NCBI GenBank assembly: GCA_025618425.1
Contig: CM046838.1
Coordinates: 43,128,019-43,192,018 of the forward strand
DNA: 64,000 nt
From: Heliocidaris tuberculata
Taxonomy: Eukaryota; Echinodermata; Echinoidea; Camarodonta; Echinometridae
Reading direction: 5' to 3'
Below the pieces are notes generated by a model. It worked only from the letters and a program-made list of their open reading frames with translations, had not been told where the DNA came from and did not search any database. Position numbers and translations under genes: made by a program. Below are positions 1 through 11,744 of the stretch, piece by piece (position 1 is the first letter of the stretch; every line of letters begins with the position of its first letter).

Positions 1-183
1 ATGTGATTATTTTGCCTTTCATGGTGCATGTGTGTATGTACGGAGGGGGGGGGGGGGGGGGTTGTATTTTGCCAACAGATCTTCGACCAAGAAATCGACA
101 GAGGTCCTTAGAATGAATATACCGACATGGTGGTATACTAAGAACATAATGCCTATCTATTTTGTCTAATAATCTTTGTCCAG

Positions 184-473
184 AGAATGCAGCAACGCCA
201 ATGACGACAGCAATAGCAACATCAGCTTACATGGCGACAAAGAAGGACAGTACGACTGCGTCATTGTCAACGGCCAAAGACAGTACAACGACATCAATGA
301 CCACCGATACAGCCGCAGTACAAACCACAGGAAACATGAGTTCCACGACATCGTTGATCAATCCTGAAACGAAATCGCCGGTGACAACATTGTCTGCAGA
401 CAGTGTGAAAGATGTACATTTCACCGAAGTTCACTCAACAGGCACGACAGGTGAAAAATCATCAGCAGCATCA
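184..473 (+). CDS. Gene A exon: Ser/Thr mucin-like stalk
   Basis: Acceptor TTTGTCCAG and donor GTAAGC. Enters in phase 1 and leaves in phase 0. The translation is about one-third Ser and Thr (runs such as [18 protein letters not shown]), as expected of an O-glycosylated stalk. An internal CAG|GTGAAA at 450 is a possible alternative donor. Confidence 0.75.
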
Positions 474-3400
474 GTAAGCATTTTTACCCTTTTGCCGTAG
501 ACACTTGTTAATCAAAATGCAACTTACTATATTTTGACAATCGTACATGAATTATCTCATCAATTCAAGAGTGGTTATTTGTTTTAATGAATAGAAAACG
601 ACATGTTAGGCAACCTAGCTATCAGGCGGGGACAGACCGGGCAGTGATGTAACCCCACTTTAAGGAGAAAGCGAGCAAAACTCTGGTATTATCTAGTATT
701 TTATTTTTTGGACAATAAGTATTCGAAATGTGGCACTTCAGGCTGTCCTGCAACCGGTCATGCGTATTCATTGATCTTGCTGGGGGGGGGGGGGGGGGGG
801 GGGGGTCACAAGAAATATGATACTAGAGTTGTTTAATCACGAGTTTATTACCAAAAATCATTAGGAATTGCATAAAAGTTTACCCATGAATAACATTTCT
901 ATTTTGTATTATGTATATTACATCACATTTAACGAAAGATACAGTTTCCTTAGATATATATCTTCAATGTCACACAGAATTTCCACAAAAGACCCACACC
1001 TGCATCGCAATGGTCGAATAACAATACTGCACTGTATGCTGGATACATCACCTCCACAGCAAGCGTTCTTTTCACTCTTATAGTTTACCTGCTCGCTCGG
1101 TAAGTAAAACACCGATATCTAAGAGAATTAAATCAATTGCCAAACCTGGATATAGGTGATAAAAATAAAAACCTAAATAGATCTACACAAAAAAAAAAAA
1201 AAGAATAAATGAATGAATTCAACCAAGTCTCCTTATTGTTATTTTGCATCATCATGATCATGTACCTATTTACGGCACCTGGACCAAGATGTGTAGTAAA
1301 GATTAATGGACTGCCATAGGACTTAGTGCCACACCCAAAATTCGATCCCCGTGCCAAGTACCTGATCCATAGTAAGCTGATTTATCCACCAGTCTAAAAC
1401 CATAACGTTTCTTTAGCGTAATGTATTTGTAGAAATGATACTTGTTTACTTTGTCAGGGACCTCTCTAGTATTATGACATATCTCGTACAATATGTTGTG
1501 TATCTAGACCGTAAAATATTTCACAAAATTCCTTGTTCTCATGATATTTATATTTCCTTTAATTTATTTGTTTATATTCAAAAGGAAAATCAGGAACACA
1601 ACACATGGCAAAACTCTGATTGTTCAGTTCGTCACCTTGCTTTGCTTTAACATTTCAATCCTCTGTGTCATATCGGTTGACCATTGGACATCTGACCCGG
1701 AAATGAAAGGGAAATCATGCATGGCATTGTTGGTAATTTTTCACTACACTGCCTTGTCGTGTGGTTTCTTGATGAACGTGCGGCTCTTTAGTTTTTACCT
1801 CGCCTTCATCCAGAACCGAAACATGGATTCACCATTGTACCGACGTAAAGCTGCATTGTGGGTACTTGGTAAATGACTGATGTTTGTTTTGATATTTTTC
1901 CCAGTATTGTTTTATTGCAGAAAAAGTCTTGCGTAGTCATAAAACATGCATGTACAACGTTTTGTTGAAGTAAAAATATCTTTTACAGTGATCTAACATG
2001 CATAAATCCCACCATAGGCTCTTTTGAGATATAAAGAATGTCGTGTGGCAAAGGAGATGATTATTTATGCTAGTTCGGTCGCAAAAGATTAGCAATGATG
2101 CGAATATACTAACATTGCAGCTTATATCCAAGAAATGAGATAAAAATGAGATAAAAACCCAAAAGACATCTGTTGTCGGATGCAATTACGTCCGTGTTGT
2201 AGGTAACAGCATAGATTCAGATGATGATTCGCAAAATCTTACTACTCCATTTTCAGCTCTCCCAGGTATTATAGTGTTCATAACTACTGTCGTTGCAAGA
2301 AGTGATTACGTATTCACAGAAGGGTAAGCATTGTACAATATTTGATTGCCTTATGATAATCAGAATCAACTGGAGAAGCCACTTATGACTTCTTCACTGT
2401 CTAATATTGCAGCAACGCTTCGTTGTCGTAATAAGCTACAAAATCACCTGGAAATCTTGCTTTAAATGTCTGTATACCATTTTAGTAATGTTTCTAATTA
2501 TCTCTAACCCCATGTTCTTGATTGGTATTTCATACCAGTAGACGTAAATGAAATCATAGTACCGGTAAGCTAAATGATATTTATTTTCATGTTCTTAACA
2601 GGTGTTTCTTGTACATGCAGTATATGATTGGAGGTGTAGTGATCCCCCTTGGTCTCATCTTCCTCTTGAATGCAATGATTTTGATCCGAATCCGTTTTCC
2701 TTCAAATCGCTTGTCACCAGATCCTCAGGAACAACATATAGACAACAAGGAAGAGCCAAGATCTGAGAACAGAGTGCACACATGGATCACAGTCTGCGAT
2801 TTCATTATGTTATGTCTTTCTTTGACATTGGGACACCTCTTCGTAATTTCACCCGACGATCAGACTGTCAGGCTAGTGCTAGTGGGATACACAGTTCTGC
2901 ATGGCTTATCCTTCATTATCTTGCATTGCCTTATTCCACTGGATGCCCGAAAAGAGTTGAAAGGAATCTTCTATTTCTGTCGGTTGACGTCTCTTCACAA
3001 CGCTACCCCATTTTTCCAGCGGTCTGTGATTGCGCGTGCTGTCGATCAGAGAAATATCCCAGATAATGCACAATCGCAAAATGATGTCGACATCATCCTT
3101 GAATCCGAAAGAGAATCAGGGTCTCTCGTCCACAATTCTCCCGAAACATATCTTCATCCAAAATTTCCTGTACCCCGCCCAACGTTAGGTGAAGCTCTTA
3201 CTCCTGGACCCTGTACTACACGCAAGCCACTTGGATCAGTCGTTCTCGGATGTGACCCCTTTCCAAGATCACCACTACTTAGTCTCCGGCCTATTCACAG
3301 CGCTGGTGAAAACCTGACTCGTAGACCAGACTGGAATTCTGATTGTTATACACATACGTTTTCCAGATCGGACACCCCCATATTACCAGATATTCAGAGG

Positions 3401-3760
3401 AAGACTAGCTTCACCTGTGAAATTCCAGTGAAATCTGCCTGTGACGAGGAAGTATTGTCGAGCCTTCCAACTGGAAGTTCTTCAACTCAGTCGGAAGACG
3501 ACCAGAGCAAGAGTGATGAGGATACACGGTCTTCTAATTGGTCTTTATTTACCGAGCATGGTTTGTCATCAAAGTCAGATGACGTTGATGTTCACCCTAG
3601 TTCCGACACCCTGGAGATGGTGGCGTCTGATAAAACCTCTACGGATCGATTGCCCTCCACGGACATGAAACATTGTCAAAAGATGACCAAAACGGACTTG
3701 TATTACACCAGTAACGCAGACAGAGAGTTCACACGGGAATCATTCTTTGACTCCGTGTAG
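184..3760 (+). CDS. Gene A: 3' part of an SRCR/mucin/7TM adhesion-GPCR-like receptor
   Basis: Exons 184-473, 978-1099, 1585-1868, 2257-2323 and 2602-3760 join in one frame (phases 1, 0, 2, 1, 2). The product is a Ser/Thr-rich stalk, seven hydrophobic segments and a cytoplasmic tail of about 270 residues. TM3 carries the HYTALS motif and TM4 begins PGIIVF, both typical of adhesion-class (B2) GPCRs. The last exon holds TM5-TM7, then a basic helix-8 stretch (LDARKELKG) and a Ser-rich tail ending FDSV. The 5' part with SRCR domains is expected upstream of the window, by analogy with gene C, whose 3' end is almost identical. No GAIN or GPS exon lies between the mucin exon and TM1, whereas gene B has four there. 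Location would be the plasma membrane with the stalk outside. Receptor family is confident; ligand and signalling are unknown. Confidence 0.85.
474..977 (+). other. Gene A intron that replaces the GAIN/GPS region
   Basis: About 500 nt between the mucin exon and TM1. I read it in all frames and found no GAIN-like exon and no GPS motif (C-W-C-x-C-x-H-L-T). It contains a run of 24 G at 782-805. In gene B the same interval is 5.5 kb and holds four coding exons. Confidence 0.6.
978..1099 (+). CDS. Gene A exon: juxtamembrane linker and TM1
   Basis: 122 nt, phase 0 in and phase 2 out, acceptor CACACAG, donor GTAAGT. It encodes [16 protein letters not shown], then a hydrophobic helix ([17 protein letters not shown]). 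It aligns without gaps to the 122-nt TM1 exon of gene B at 27836-27957. Confidence 0.8.
1585..1868 (+). CDS. Gene A exon: TM2 and TM3
   Basis: 284 nt, the same length as its gene B counterpart. It encodes [10 protein letters not shown], then TM2 ([20 protein letters not shown]) and TM3, which starts at the conserved Cys and contains [11 protein letters not shown]. Donor GTAAAT. Confidence 0.85.
2257..2323 (+). CDS. Gene A exon: TM4
   Basis: A 67-nt micro-exon between TTTTCAG and GTAAGC, too short for ordinary ORF calling. It encodes [18 protein letters not shown]. The PG(I/V)IV start is typical of TM4 in adhesion GPCRs. The gene B counterpart is also 67 nt with the same phases. Confidence 0.8.
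2602..3760 (+). CDS. Gene A last exon: TM5-TM7 and cytoplasmic tail
   Basis: Acceptor TTAACAG; TAG stop at 3758-3760. TM5 (MIGGVVIPLGLIFLLNAMIL), TM6 (VCDFIMLCLSLTLGHLFVI) and TM7 (VLVGYTVLHGLSFIILHCLI) are followed by LDARKELKG, as in helix 8. The tail of about 270 residues is rich in Ser, Pro and acidic residues. It shares the motifs PRSPLLSL and EEVLSSL with gene B. The C terminus FDSV fits a class III PDZ ligand, which is only suggestive. Confidence 0.85.
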
Positions 3761-4367
3761 TATATAATGAAGTAGAATCTTCGACGTAGATATCGAATGA
3801 ATATGAACATTTATTCCAGGAAAACTGGAAGAATTCAAGTGTTGTTTGACAGTCACTGAGTGCCACATTAGAGAACATGCGTTTGCACTATTAAGCTGAG
3901 CGGCCTCCTCAGCCCTGTGTAGAAGTGTCTGTTAATTATTTTACCAAAATTGACTTACAACTCTTGAACGAAACGCTCAATTCTAGTATTGCCAATTGCA
4001 TTCTAGGCGTTATTTATCGACGTATCAGCAGTGGGTCAATACCAGCTTGATGTGATAGTTACATCATTAAAAAAAAATGAAAATTTCATTCAAAAGCTTG
4101 ACAAAGTTGTAATGGCACGCTCAGAACTCTGTTTCAGATCTCCTTTGCTCTGTTCTGCTAAAGAAAAAAAAAAAAGGGTTTCGAGCGCAAAATGAGTGTA
4201 TCATGTACTTAAACCGAAGGATGCGGGGGCCCTATTGTTCTTTGCTTACTGCAGCACGAATTCTATTGAATCGATCAATAGTTGGCCTGATCGATGCTAG
4301 TGAAATAGCGCCTCGTATGAGCCGGGCTGTTCAGGTAATCGGTGTTGCCTAAACCACCGATGCCATC
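3761..4367 (+). other. Downstream region of gene A, probable 3' UTR then intergenic
   Basis: No coding signal. There is no AATAAA; an ATTAAA near 4067 directly before an A run is the only weak polyadenylation candidate. The transcript end cannot be placed from sequence alone. Confidence 0.35.
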
Positions 4368-4371
4368 AAAT

Positions 4372-4666
4372 GTATGGAAGCAGGAACCCGTCAAAAACAT
4401 CACTGCCCGTCATGTCGTAATTCGAATTACTACACGACGTTAAATAATTACGTCATGTAGTAATTCCATTTATGACATGACGCAAATAATTACGTCGTGT
4501 AGTAATTCGAATTACTACATGACGCTATTCCGAATTACTGCTCAACTATTTAACGTCGCGACATTAAATGATTTAGTGTCGCTACATTAAATAATTAAGG
4601 TCGTGTAGTAATTCGAATTACGACATGACGGGCAGTGATGTTTTTGACGGGTTCCTGCTTCCATAC
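4372..4666. mobile_element. Palindromic 295-bp MITE with AAAT target duplication
   Basis: The two ends are perfect inverted copies over more than 50 bp (starting GTATGGAAGCAGGAACCCGT). The element is flanked by AAAT at 4368-4371 and 4667-4670. The interior is built of smaller palindromes around GTAATTCGAATTAC. No coding capacity. Confidence 0.85.
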
Positions 4667-5054
4667 AAATGTCGCATTCAGTGTAATCACGCATTGTTTA
4701 CAATTTATGTGCATTAATGAATGTTTAGTATGAAAGATGAGGATCTTGATCTTTGAAGATTCAAGTTTATCACGTGTTTTTAAAGACTTTATTAAAAGTT
4801 CCCGCAAAATCTAAAAAAGAAAGGGGAAAAAAAGGCTTTGCGTATTGTTGTTGTGTGGCCTATTTCAGAAAATGGCCATGATTATGTTACCCTGATATTT
4901 TGGGATCGTAATGTGTGAGAACTGCAGTTTATATAATTTTCAAAATCAGGATAACATGCCTTGATAAATCCTTATGAAATATAGCAACAGTTGCCACCCA
5001 CACACTGGTGTAGCCAGCAGCGTAAGTGAAAAGGCTGCGGTTAACATTTTGGTA

Positions 5055-5249
5055 TTTGTCGCTTTTTGAAAGGGAACACACTGGTTGTCATTCCCAAAAC
5101 AATTTCTATCCTTATATTTGAATTCAAATTAAAGATCTATTTGGGTCGTAGTTTTTGTCGTTTTTTGAAAGGGAACACACTGGTTGTCATTCCCAAAACA
5201 ATTTCTATCCTTATATTTGAATTCAAATTAAAGATCTATTTGGGTCGTA
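5055..5249. repeat. Two-copy tandem repeat, 99-bp period
   Basis: Near-identical copies at 5055-5150 and 5154-5249, both running from TTTGTCG to GGGTCGTA. The single-base differences are confined to the first bases. Confidence 0.9.
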
Positions 5250-5491
5250 TGGCATCTTTTATCTTTAATTTTTTTTTTACTCGGTAAGCAGTGAATATTG
5301 AGAGGGGTTTTTATGATGCGTATAATATAAGTAATAGTAAAAATTTGTAGTTGTTATTTTGGTAACCATGGTGTCATTCCTCTAGAATCGTTAAGAATTC
5401 CAAGGGGTTGAACGTGAATGTATTGTTTTCCACTTTGAGTAAAGTTATTTCCTTTCCTATTGATTCCTGTTATTGAATTGTATATGGTTAA

Positions 5492-7153
5492 CAGTGTGTA
5501 GTAAAATCACGCAAAACCGTTATAACGCAAACCCGTAATAAATTGACGTCAAAAATAGTTAATCGATTACCGGGAGATCACTCTCCGCGCTCCACTGTGC
5601 AAGAGAATTTGCACGCAAACCCTATGTGAATGGAGAAGGCATAAACGATTCCAAGATGCGTTCTCAATCTTTAAATTCACAGGGACGGCTTGAAAAGCAA
5701 AGGGACGGCTGCAAAATACGATACTTTTAAAGAGAAAAATATATACTTGATCAATCTATCCGCGCCGATTTTTTTTTCCCCGTGGCGTTTTGCTATAAAT
5801 CAATCAAAATCATAATTCATCTTTTGCAAGCAGCTGAAAAGAACGCCTGATAGACGCAATGACAGTCGTTGTTTGTCAAATATCCACGTGTGTATGATGA
5901 CCAACACGGCTGGCGTGGAAGCAGTACTATAGTATTTCTTTGTTTTTCTTCTCTCTATCTTCATTCTTTTCTGATGAATTTCTTTGTTTTTCTTCTCTCT
6001 TGTCTTCTTTTTCTAATGTATTCCTTTGTTTTCCTCTGTCTTTTATCTTAATGTATTTCTTTGTTTTTCTTCTCTGTTTCTTCTTTTGATTTCTTAATGT
6101 ATTTCTTTGTTTTCTCTTCTATCTTCTTCTTTCCCTTATGTATTTCTTTGTTTTTCTTCTCTCTTCTTTTCCTTATGTATTTCTTTGTTTTTCTTATCTC
6201 CGTCTTCCTTTCTTTTGTATTTCTTTGTTTTTCTTCTCTTTGTCTTCCTTTTTTCCTTATTATTCCTTTGTTTTTCTTCTCTCCGTCTTACTTTCATTAT
6301 GTATTTCTTTGTTTTTCTTCGCTCTTTTTTCCTTATGTATCCTTTTGTTTTTCTTCTCTCTGTCTTCCTTTTTCCTTATGTATTTCTTTGTTTTTCTTCT
6401 ATCTTCTTTATTCCTTATGTATCTCTTTGTTTTTATTCTCTCTGTCTTCCCTTTTTCTTATGTATTTCTTTGTTTTTCTCCGCTCTTCTTTTTCCCTTAT
6501 ATATTTCTTTGTTTTTGTTCTCTCCGTCTTCCTTTCATTATGTATTTCTTTTTTTTTTCTTCCATCTTCTTTTTTCCTTATGTATTTCTTTGTTTTTATT
6601 CTCCATATCTTCTTTTTATTTCTTTATGTATTTCTTTGTTTTTCTTTGCTCTTCTTTTTTTTCCTTATGTATTCCTTTGTTTTTCTTCTCTCCGTCTTCC
6701 TTTCTTTATGTATTTCTTTGTTTTTCTTCACTCTTCTTTTTTCCTTGTGTATTTCTTTGTTTTTCTTCTCTGTCTTCCTTTTTCATTATGTATTTCTTTG
6801 TTTTTATTCTTTATATCTTCTTTTTCCTTATGTATTTCTTTGTTTTTATTCTTTATATCTTCTTTTTATTTCTTTATGTATTTCTTTGTTTTTCCTTCTC
6901 TCTGTCTTTCTTTTCCTTATGTATTTCTTTGTTTTTCCTTCTCTCTGTCTTCCTTTTTTCCTTATGTATTTCTTTGTCTTCTCTCTGTCTTCCTTTTCAG
7001 TATGCACAACACTTGGGTCAAATACGGGCAAACGACTAATAAGAGACTAGGAAAATCGCTAGACCGTTCGACCTCGCTGTTCGGGGCTTACGTAACAATC
7101 AGCAAATATAACGCTAAACCGTTATAACGGTTTTGCGTGATTTTACTACACTG
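5492..7153. mobile_element. 1.66-kb TIR element carrying a pyrimidine minisatellite
   Basis: Left end CAGTGTGTAGTAAAATCACG matches the reverse complement of the right end over about 40 bp with few changes. The same 5 bp, GTTAA, flank both sides (5487-5491 and 7154-7158). No transposase reading frame is visible. The interior is mostly the CT-rich minisatellite at 5930-6995. It looks like a non-autonomous DNA transposon; the superfamily is not assigned. Confidence 0.8.
5930..6995. repeat. CT-rich minisatellite of about 40 bp per unit
   Basis: About 25 variable copies of a unit resembling CTTATGTATTTCTTTGTTTT followed by TCTTCTCTCTGTCTTCCTTT. One strand is almost pure pyrimidine. All three + frames stay open across it because the unit rarely makes stop codons, but the peptides are simple F/S/L/C repeats and not genes. 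Confidence 0.9.
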
Positions 7154-7175
7154 GTTAATGTCTACTATCTTGAAA

Positions 7176-7633
7176 TTTTTCTTCTACCGATTGGAACCGA
7201 ACAGAGTTATGTCAACAAGTGTCCAGTCAAGAAATTGCTATCGTTTTTTGGTTTACCAAACCTCTCCTCGCGTACCTCGTTATACATATATGTGCACACA
7301 TTGCATTATTTTGTATATAATTATCATGTTATCATCATATCCTTAATTGGTGATACGCCATAGTTGTACATATCTTATTGATCAATTGATAGTTTCTTCC
7401 TATTGGAACCGAACAGACTTAAATGTCGATAGGTGTCAAGTCAAGAAATTGCTTTCTTTCCACTTTTTTTCTCTCTCACTAAACCCCTTCGCTCGTTCCT
7501 GGTTATACATAATTACGTGCATATATCATGTATATTGCATTATTTTGTATCATTTATAATTACCATTGTAATAGCATATCTCTTATTGGTGATATGCCAT
7601 AATTATACATACATCATTGATTAGTTGATTGTT
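7176..7633. repeat. Diverged two-copy tandem repeat of about 225 bp
   Basis: TTGGAACCGAACAG near 7192 and 7405, the block around CAAGAAATTGCT, and the block around GCATTATTTTGTAT recur in the same order in both halves, with clear divergence. No coding signal. Confidence 0.7.
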
Positions 7634-8356
7634 TCGTCATGTTTGAAAAATGTATGTGTTGCCTTTGATCCTGCGACTTTGAACTTCTTACAGACATGTC
7701 AAAGTCAAGTGTTTTTTGTGACCCATTTCGATTTCAAAATTCCTGGGTTATATTCTCTTATCAGAAAATGTCACTATAAAAATTACGTAAATTACAATAT
7801 TAGCAATGTATGTATATGTTTTTATTCATTGAACTTCATTGACAAATCCATCAATATTTTGTTCGAATATTATATCAACAATCAGAACAACAGTGATAAT
7901 AATAATGATAAGAGTAACACAGTCGTGACAAAAACAGAATAATATATCGTGAGTATAGCATTCAAAACATTAAATCTGTCAAATGAAAAATAATAATTCT
8001 ATGTCCACAGACTTATACCTACAAAAAAATTGACGAAACTAAACAGCAATTGGATTTTAAATTGACTAAGGTTGCTTCGCATCTACCCAGTATTGTATAA
8101 TTAACTGTGAAACTATTTAGATGTTACAGTGTAACGTGGAGATAACATTACTACATTAGATTTTATGTATACATCTATAGCATTTTCTATGATGGGGTGT
8201 GATTACATTTATTAAAAGAATTACACAAAATTACACCTTGTATTACACTGCTTTCCCTTTTTTTGACTTCTATACCACCTTTCACTTTCTTTCGCACTTT
8301 TGAACGTCGTTGGGGTTGGGGATAATCTTACAACTTCCGGTAAGCAGTTAATTTCT
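7634..8356. other. Intergenic, nothing recognised
   Basis: AT-rich sequence with only short chance ORFs. No domain, splice-bounded exon or strong repeat was seen. Confidence 0.4.
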
Positions 8357-8710
8357 TTACTCACCGAGTAACTGAAACTTTTCTCTAAGACTTTGAGATG
8401 GTGACCAGCAGGAAGGTACAGTTTTACGAGAAGAGGCACTTCTTTTGGCTCTTGTATGCGTTTCATGAACATACTGAAATAATTTTGTCATGTATGCTGG
8501 GGTAAGATTGTTCAGGGATTTAAATATTATAGTTGATTTTCTGGATGCAACACGGTCGTTAATGGGCATCCACTTCAATCTGTCAAAGAATGGTTTTGAA
8601 GGAGACCTACAAGGTGCATCACAAATCATTCTCGCTGCTCTCTTTTGTATTTGAATTATCTTTGCACAGCCCCAGAAAAGTTACAGTAATCTAAGTTAGA
8701 TAATATTTGA
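8357..8710 (-). mobile_element. Non-LTR retrotransposon fragment, reverse transcriptase C-terminal region
   Basis: On the minus strand I read LSNLDYCNFSGAVQR, a frameshift, then IQIQKRAARMICDA and FFDRLKWMPINDRVASRK, then NNLTPAYMTKLF. The pattern DYCN, (Q)RAAR and L-W-(L/M)-P is the usual end of CR1/L2/jockey-like RT proteins. The frameshift and stops show a dead fragment. Internal position relative to a full element is unknown. Confidence 0.8.
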
Positions 8711-10475
8711 GCATGATGGAATTTGATTCTAGCATCTATTGGTATAAAGAGGGGTTTAATTTGCCTAAACTTGGCTAGGAGGAAGCTTAACAGTAGATGT
8801 AACTTATCGACTTGGTTTTTATAACTTAGATGTTAATGATGATGGTATATCTTTACTCCTAGTAGTGTTTGGTTTGTAGTACTTTCCAGGGGCGTATATA
8901 GCGCGGGGGGGGGGGGGGATGGGGGTATGCATCCCCAACTTTTCAGGTGGGGGTAAGTGTATACAAACATCCCCCCGGTTTCACCCCCGCCCCCCCCCCC
9001 CCCAAAAAAAAGAAAGAAAATGGTGGAAAAATATGCATTTCTATTATATGTTGCAGATAAATATAATTTGATATATGATATTTATTAATATCATTCAAAT
9101 CTATATGTTCTTTATTTCAATATAGGTAATTATTATTTATTCATTTATGTACAATACTGTAAATTTATTTGAATTTATTCTGATTTTCCCGATATATTTT
9201 TATACTACTAGAAAGTGAAAACCATGCATCTACTTCAAATGATACAAACATGGGTGTTGATCTGGGAGGGAAATGGAGGTATATTATATATTATATATAT
9301 ATATATTTTTTTTTTTTTTAATAAAGTGGGGGGGGGGGGTGGCCTGTGTTACCATCCCCTAATATATTTTGAGGTGATTTTCATTTTCATATTATATATA
9401 TATATTATATTATATATATATATATACATGATATATATTATATACATTATAATGCAGAAAAATAATTTAGATTAAAAGTACATGTAACCATTCTCGATTT
9501 AGAGGGTTCAGTCGGTAACTTTCCTTTATAATGCAATTTTGCCACACTCCTGTTAGTGGTAATACTAACAATTTTCAAAATTGAAATGAAAATATAGTCA
9601 CAGGAATCGAATGTGGTAGGGAAAGAGGGAATACAGCACCCCAATATTTACAGCGAGATGATGACCTGTGTCATCATCACCACCCAACTATACACAGAAG
9701 AATGATGAAATGACAATCATAACATGTAGACCCGGTCAGAAGCACCGCTGGGGGGGGGGGGGGGGGTTGCATGTGGGCACAGTGCCTCTACTTTTCCCTT
9801 TAACTTCAGATAAGTACCTCCATTTTTCTTTCCAATAAGTTCCCGTTCATATTCTTATAAGTGCCCATTTTGATAATTACCCTCATCCCTCACCTTACCT
9901 TTGATAAATAATCCTGTTTCAACAAGAGCATTTATCCCTTTTAATCCCTTTTAACCCTTTTAATGTAACAAGTCAGTTTTTTTTTCTTTGTAATATATAG
10001 GCACTGATTTATTTTTCCTACTTTATAATAACATTCCCGTTCTTTTAAATGCCCCTTTTCACCTCTGATAACCTTTCTACCTTTTCTACACATTCATTAA
10101 TTTTGTTCTAATAAGTGTCCTTTTCCCCATGATAAGTACCACGTTTCCCTTTCCCATGAAATGTGCCCTAATTAAAGGGACATAAAGACAATATTCCCAA
10201 ATGCTCGCTCGCTACGGTCGCTCCTATTAAAAGTATAGCTTATTAAATAAATTTTCATGGTGAAATTTTGCAAATGAAAACCCCATCAGAATTGTGTTTC
10301 CCCGTTTTCATATTACAATGTAGTTGCGACCTCACAAATTTTGAATATTTTTTGCACGCTCGCTCAATATTCAAATCATTCTACAAAAATGCAAAGCGTG
10401 ATGCTAAAGTTGTATCTTGGACATGTAAAGAGAAAAACCATGTAAAGGTTTACACACCCTCACCCCATCGGGCCT
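8711..10475. other. Intergenic with homopolymers and AT microsatellites
   Basis: Runs of G or C near 8905, 8988, 9328 and 9751 and AT repeats at about 9285-9305 and 9400-9440. CAGGGGCGTATATAG at 8888 resembles one end of a hAT-like element, but no matching end was found. No gene seen. Confidence 0.5.
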
Positions 10476-10975
10476 NNNNNNNNNNNNNNNNNNNNNNNNN
10501 NNNNNNNNNNNNNNNNNNNNNNNNNNNNNNNNNNNNNNNNNNNNNNNNNNNNNNNNNNNNNNNNNNNNNNNNNNNNNNNNNNNNNNNNNNNNNNNNNNNN
10601 NNNNNNNNNNNNNNNNNNNNNNNNNNNNNNNNNNNNNNNNNNNNNNNNNNNNNNNNNNNNNNNNNNNNNNNNNNNNNNNNNNNNNNNNNNNNNNNNNNNN
10701 NNNNNNNNNNNNNNNNNNNNNNNNNNNNNNNNNNNNNNNNNNNNNNNNNNNNNNNNNNNNNNNNNNNNNNNNNNNNNNNNNNNNNNNNNNNNNNNNNNNN
10801 NNNNNNNNNNNNNNNNNNNNNNNNNNNNNNNNNNNNNNNNNNNNNNNNNNNNNNNNNNNNNNNNNNNNNNNNNNNNNNNNNNNNNNNNNNNNNNNNNNNN
10901 NNNNNNNNNNNNNNNNNNNNNNNNNNNNNNNNNNNNNNNNNNNNNNNNNNNNNNNNNNNNNNNNNNNNNNNNNNN
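10476..10975. other. Assembly gap of exactly 500 N
   Basis: Five hundred consecutive N, a typical placeholder length, so the true gap size is unknown. It lies upstream of the first SRCR exon seen for gene B and could hide that gene's signal-peptide exon. Confidence 0.98.
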
Positions 10976-11744
10976 CTTGCGAATTTAAATATCATTCAGA
11001 AATCATTTTGCACAATTGTTTTGTTTCTTCATTGAATCAATGCTTTAAAATAGATGAAATTGGAGTACAATCGATTCAGTAACCATCGATTCATTCAAAT
11101 ATTTTATTGGTTTTAATATCCGAAAATGCTGTGATTAATAGTTACCGTTTCAAGTAATTATCAAGCCAAGGGCACGACACTTGTGATAAGATCTATCCCT
11201 AATAAAAAAAAATCCTTATAATACAGTCTTCCAATTATTATTATTTTTTTCGTTAAGTCTAATTTCCTTTAATGGTAAATTTTAAATGCCATGGTGAGAT
11301 GGCCACTATAATTTAATTGCCGTTAGTAAGACTTTTCAGGAATCAAATTTATGTATGTGACTTTATAGGAATTGTTCCGTATGAGTCCCAATAATTATTT
11401 ACTATAACTCAACTTTGCAAAGTTTATAAAATTTCAAAGAACGTTATTTTCACCCACTTTCGAATTTCTCAAGTTCTAGAAATTGTTATATCTGCTCATT
11501 GTTCAATGAATAATGAGGGCCCACTACTCACACGTTTTTTTTTTCCTCCGAAAATGATTAAGGCTGCCATTATAATATAAGTTATTAATTTCATGACATT
11601 GTCCAACAGAAAAGCACAAAATTCAAATGCATTTTGCGCTCTTATAAACGGAAGGCTTGGCAAGAAGTAGCAGAAAATTGAAGTTAATAAGTTCAGGAAC
11701 TGAGGGGGTCCATCTAACCTTCATAGTGAGGTAAGGTATCATTG

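Larger units (their letters stand above)
1..2441 (+). repeat. First copy of the 2.44-kb duplicated segment
   Basis: Partner of 61559-64000. It carries the gene A mucin exon and TM1 to TM4. Homology begins before the window and, in the second copy, runs past its end. Confidence 0.97.

Noticed and set aside
474..977. GAIN or GPS remnant in gene A
   Set aside because: No Cys/Trp/HLT pattern or long open stretch in any frame; treated as true absence in this assembly.
6061..7127. Three overlapping open frames of about 310-330 codons
   Set aside because: They follow the CT-rich minisatellite in all three frames, with F/S/L/C-only peptides and no splice or start context.
10268..11035. Long open frames on both strands
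   Set aside because: They are open only because they cross the 500-N gap.
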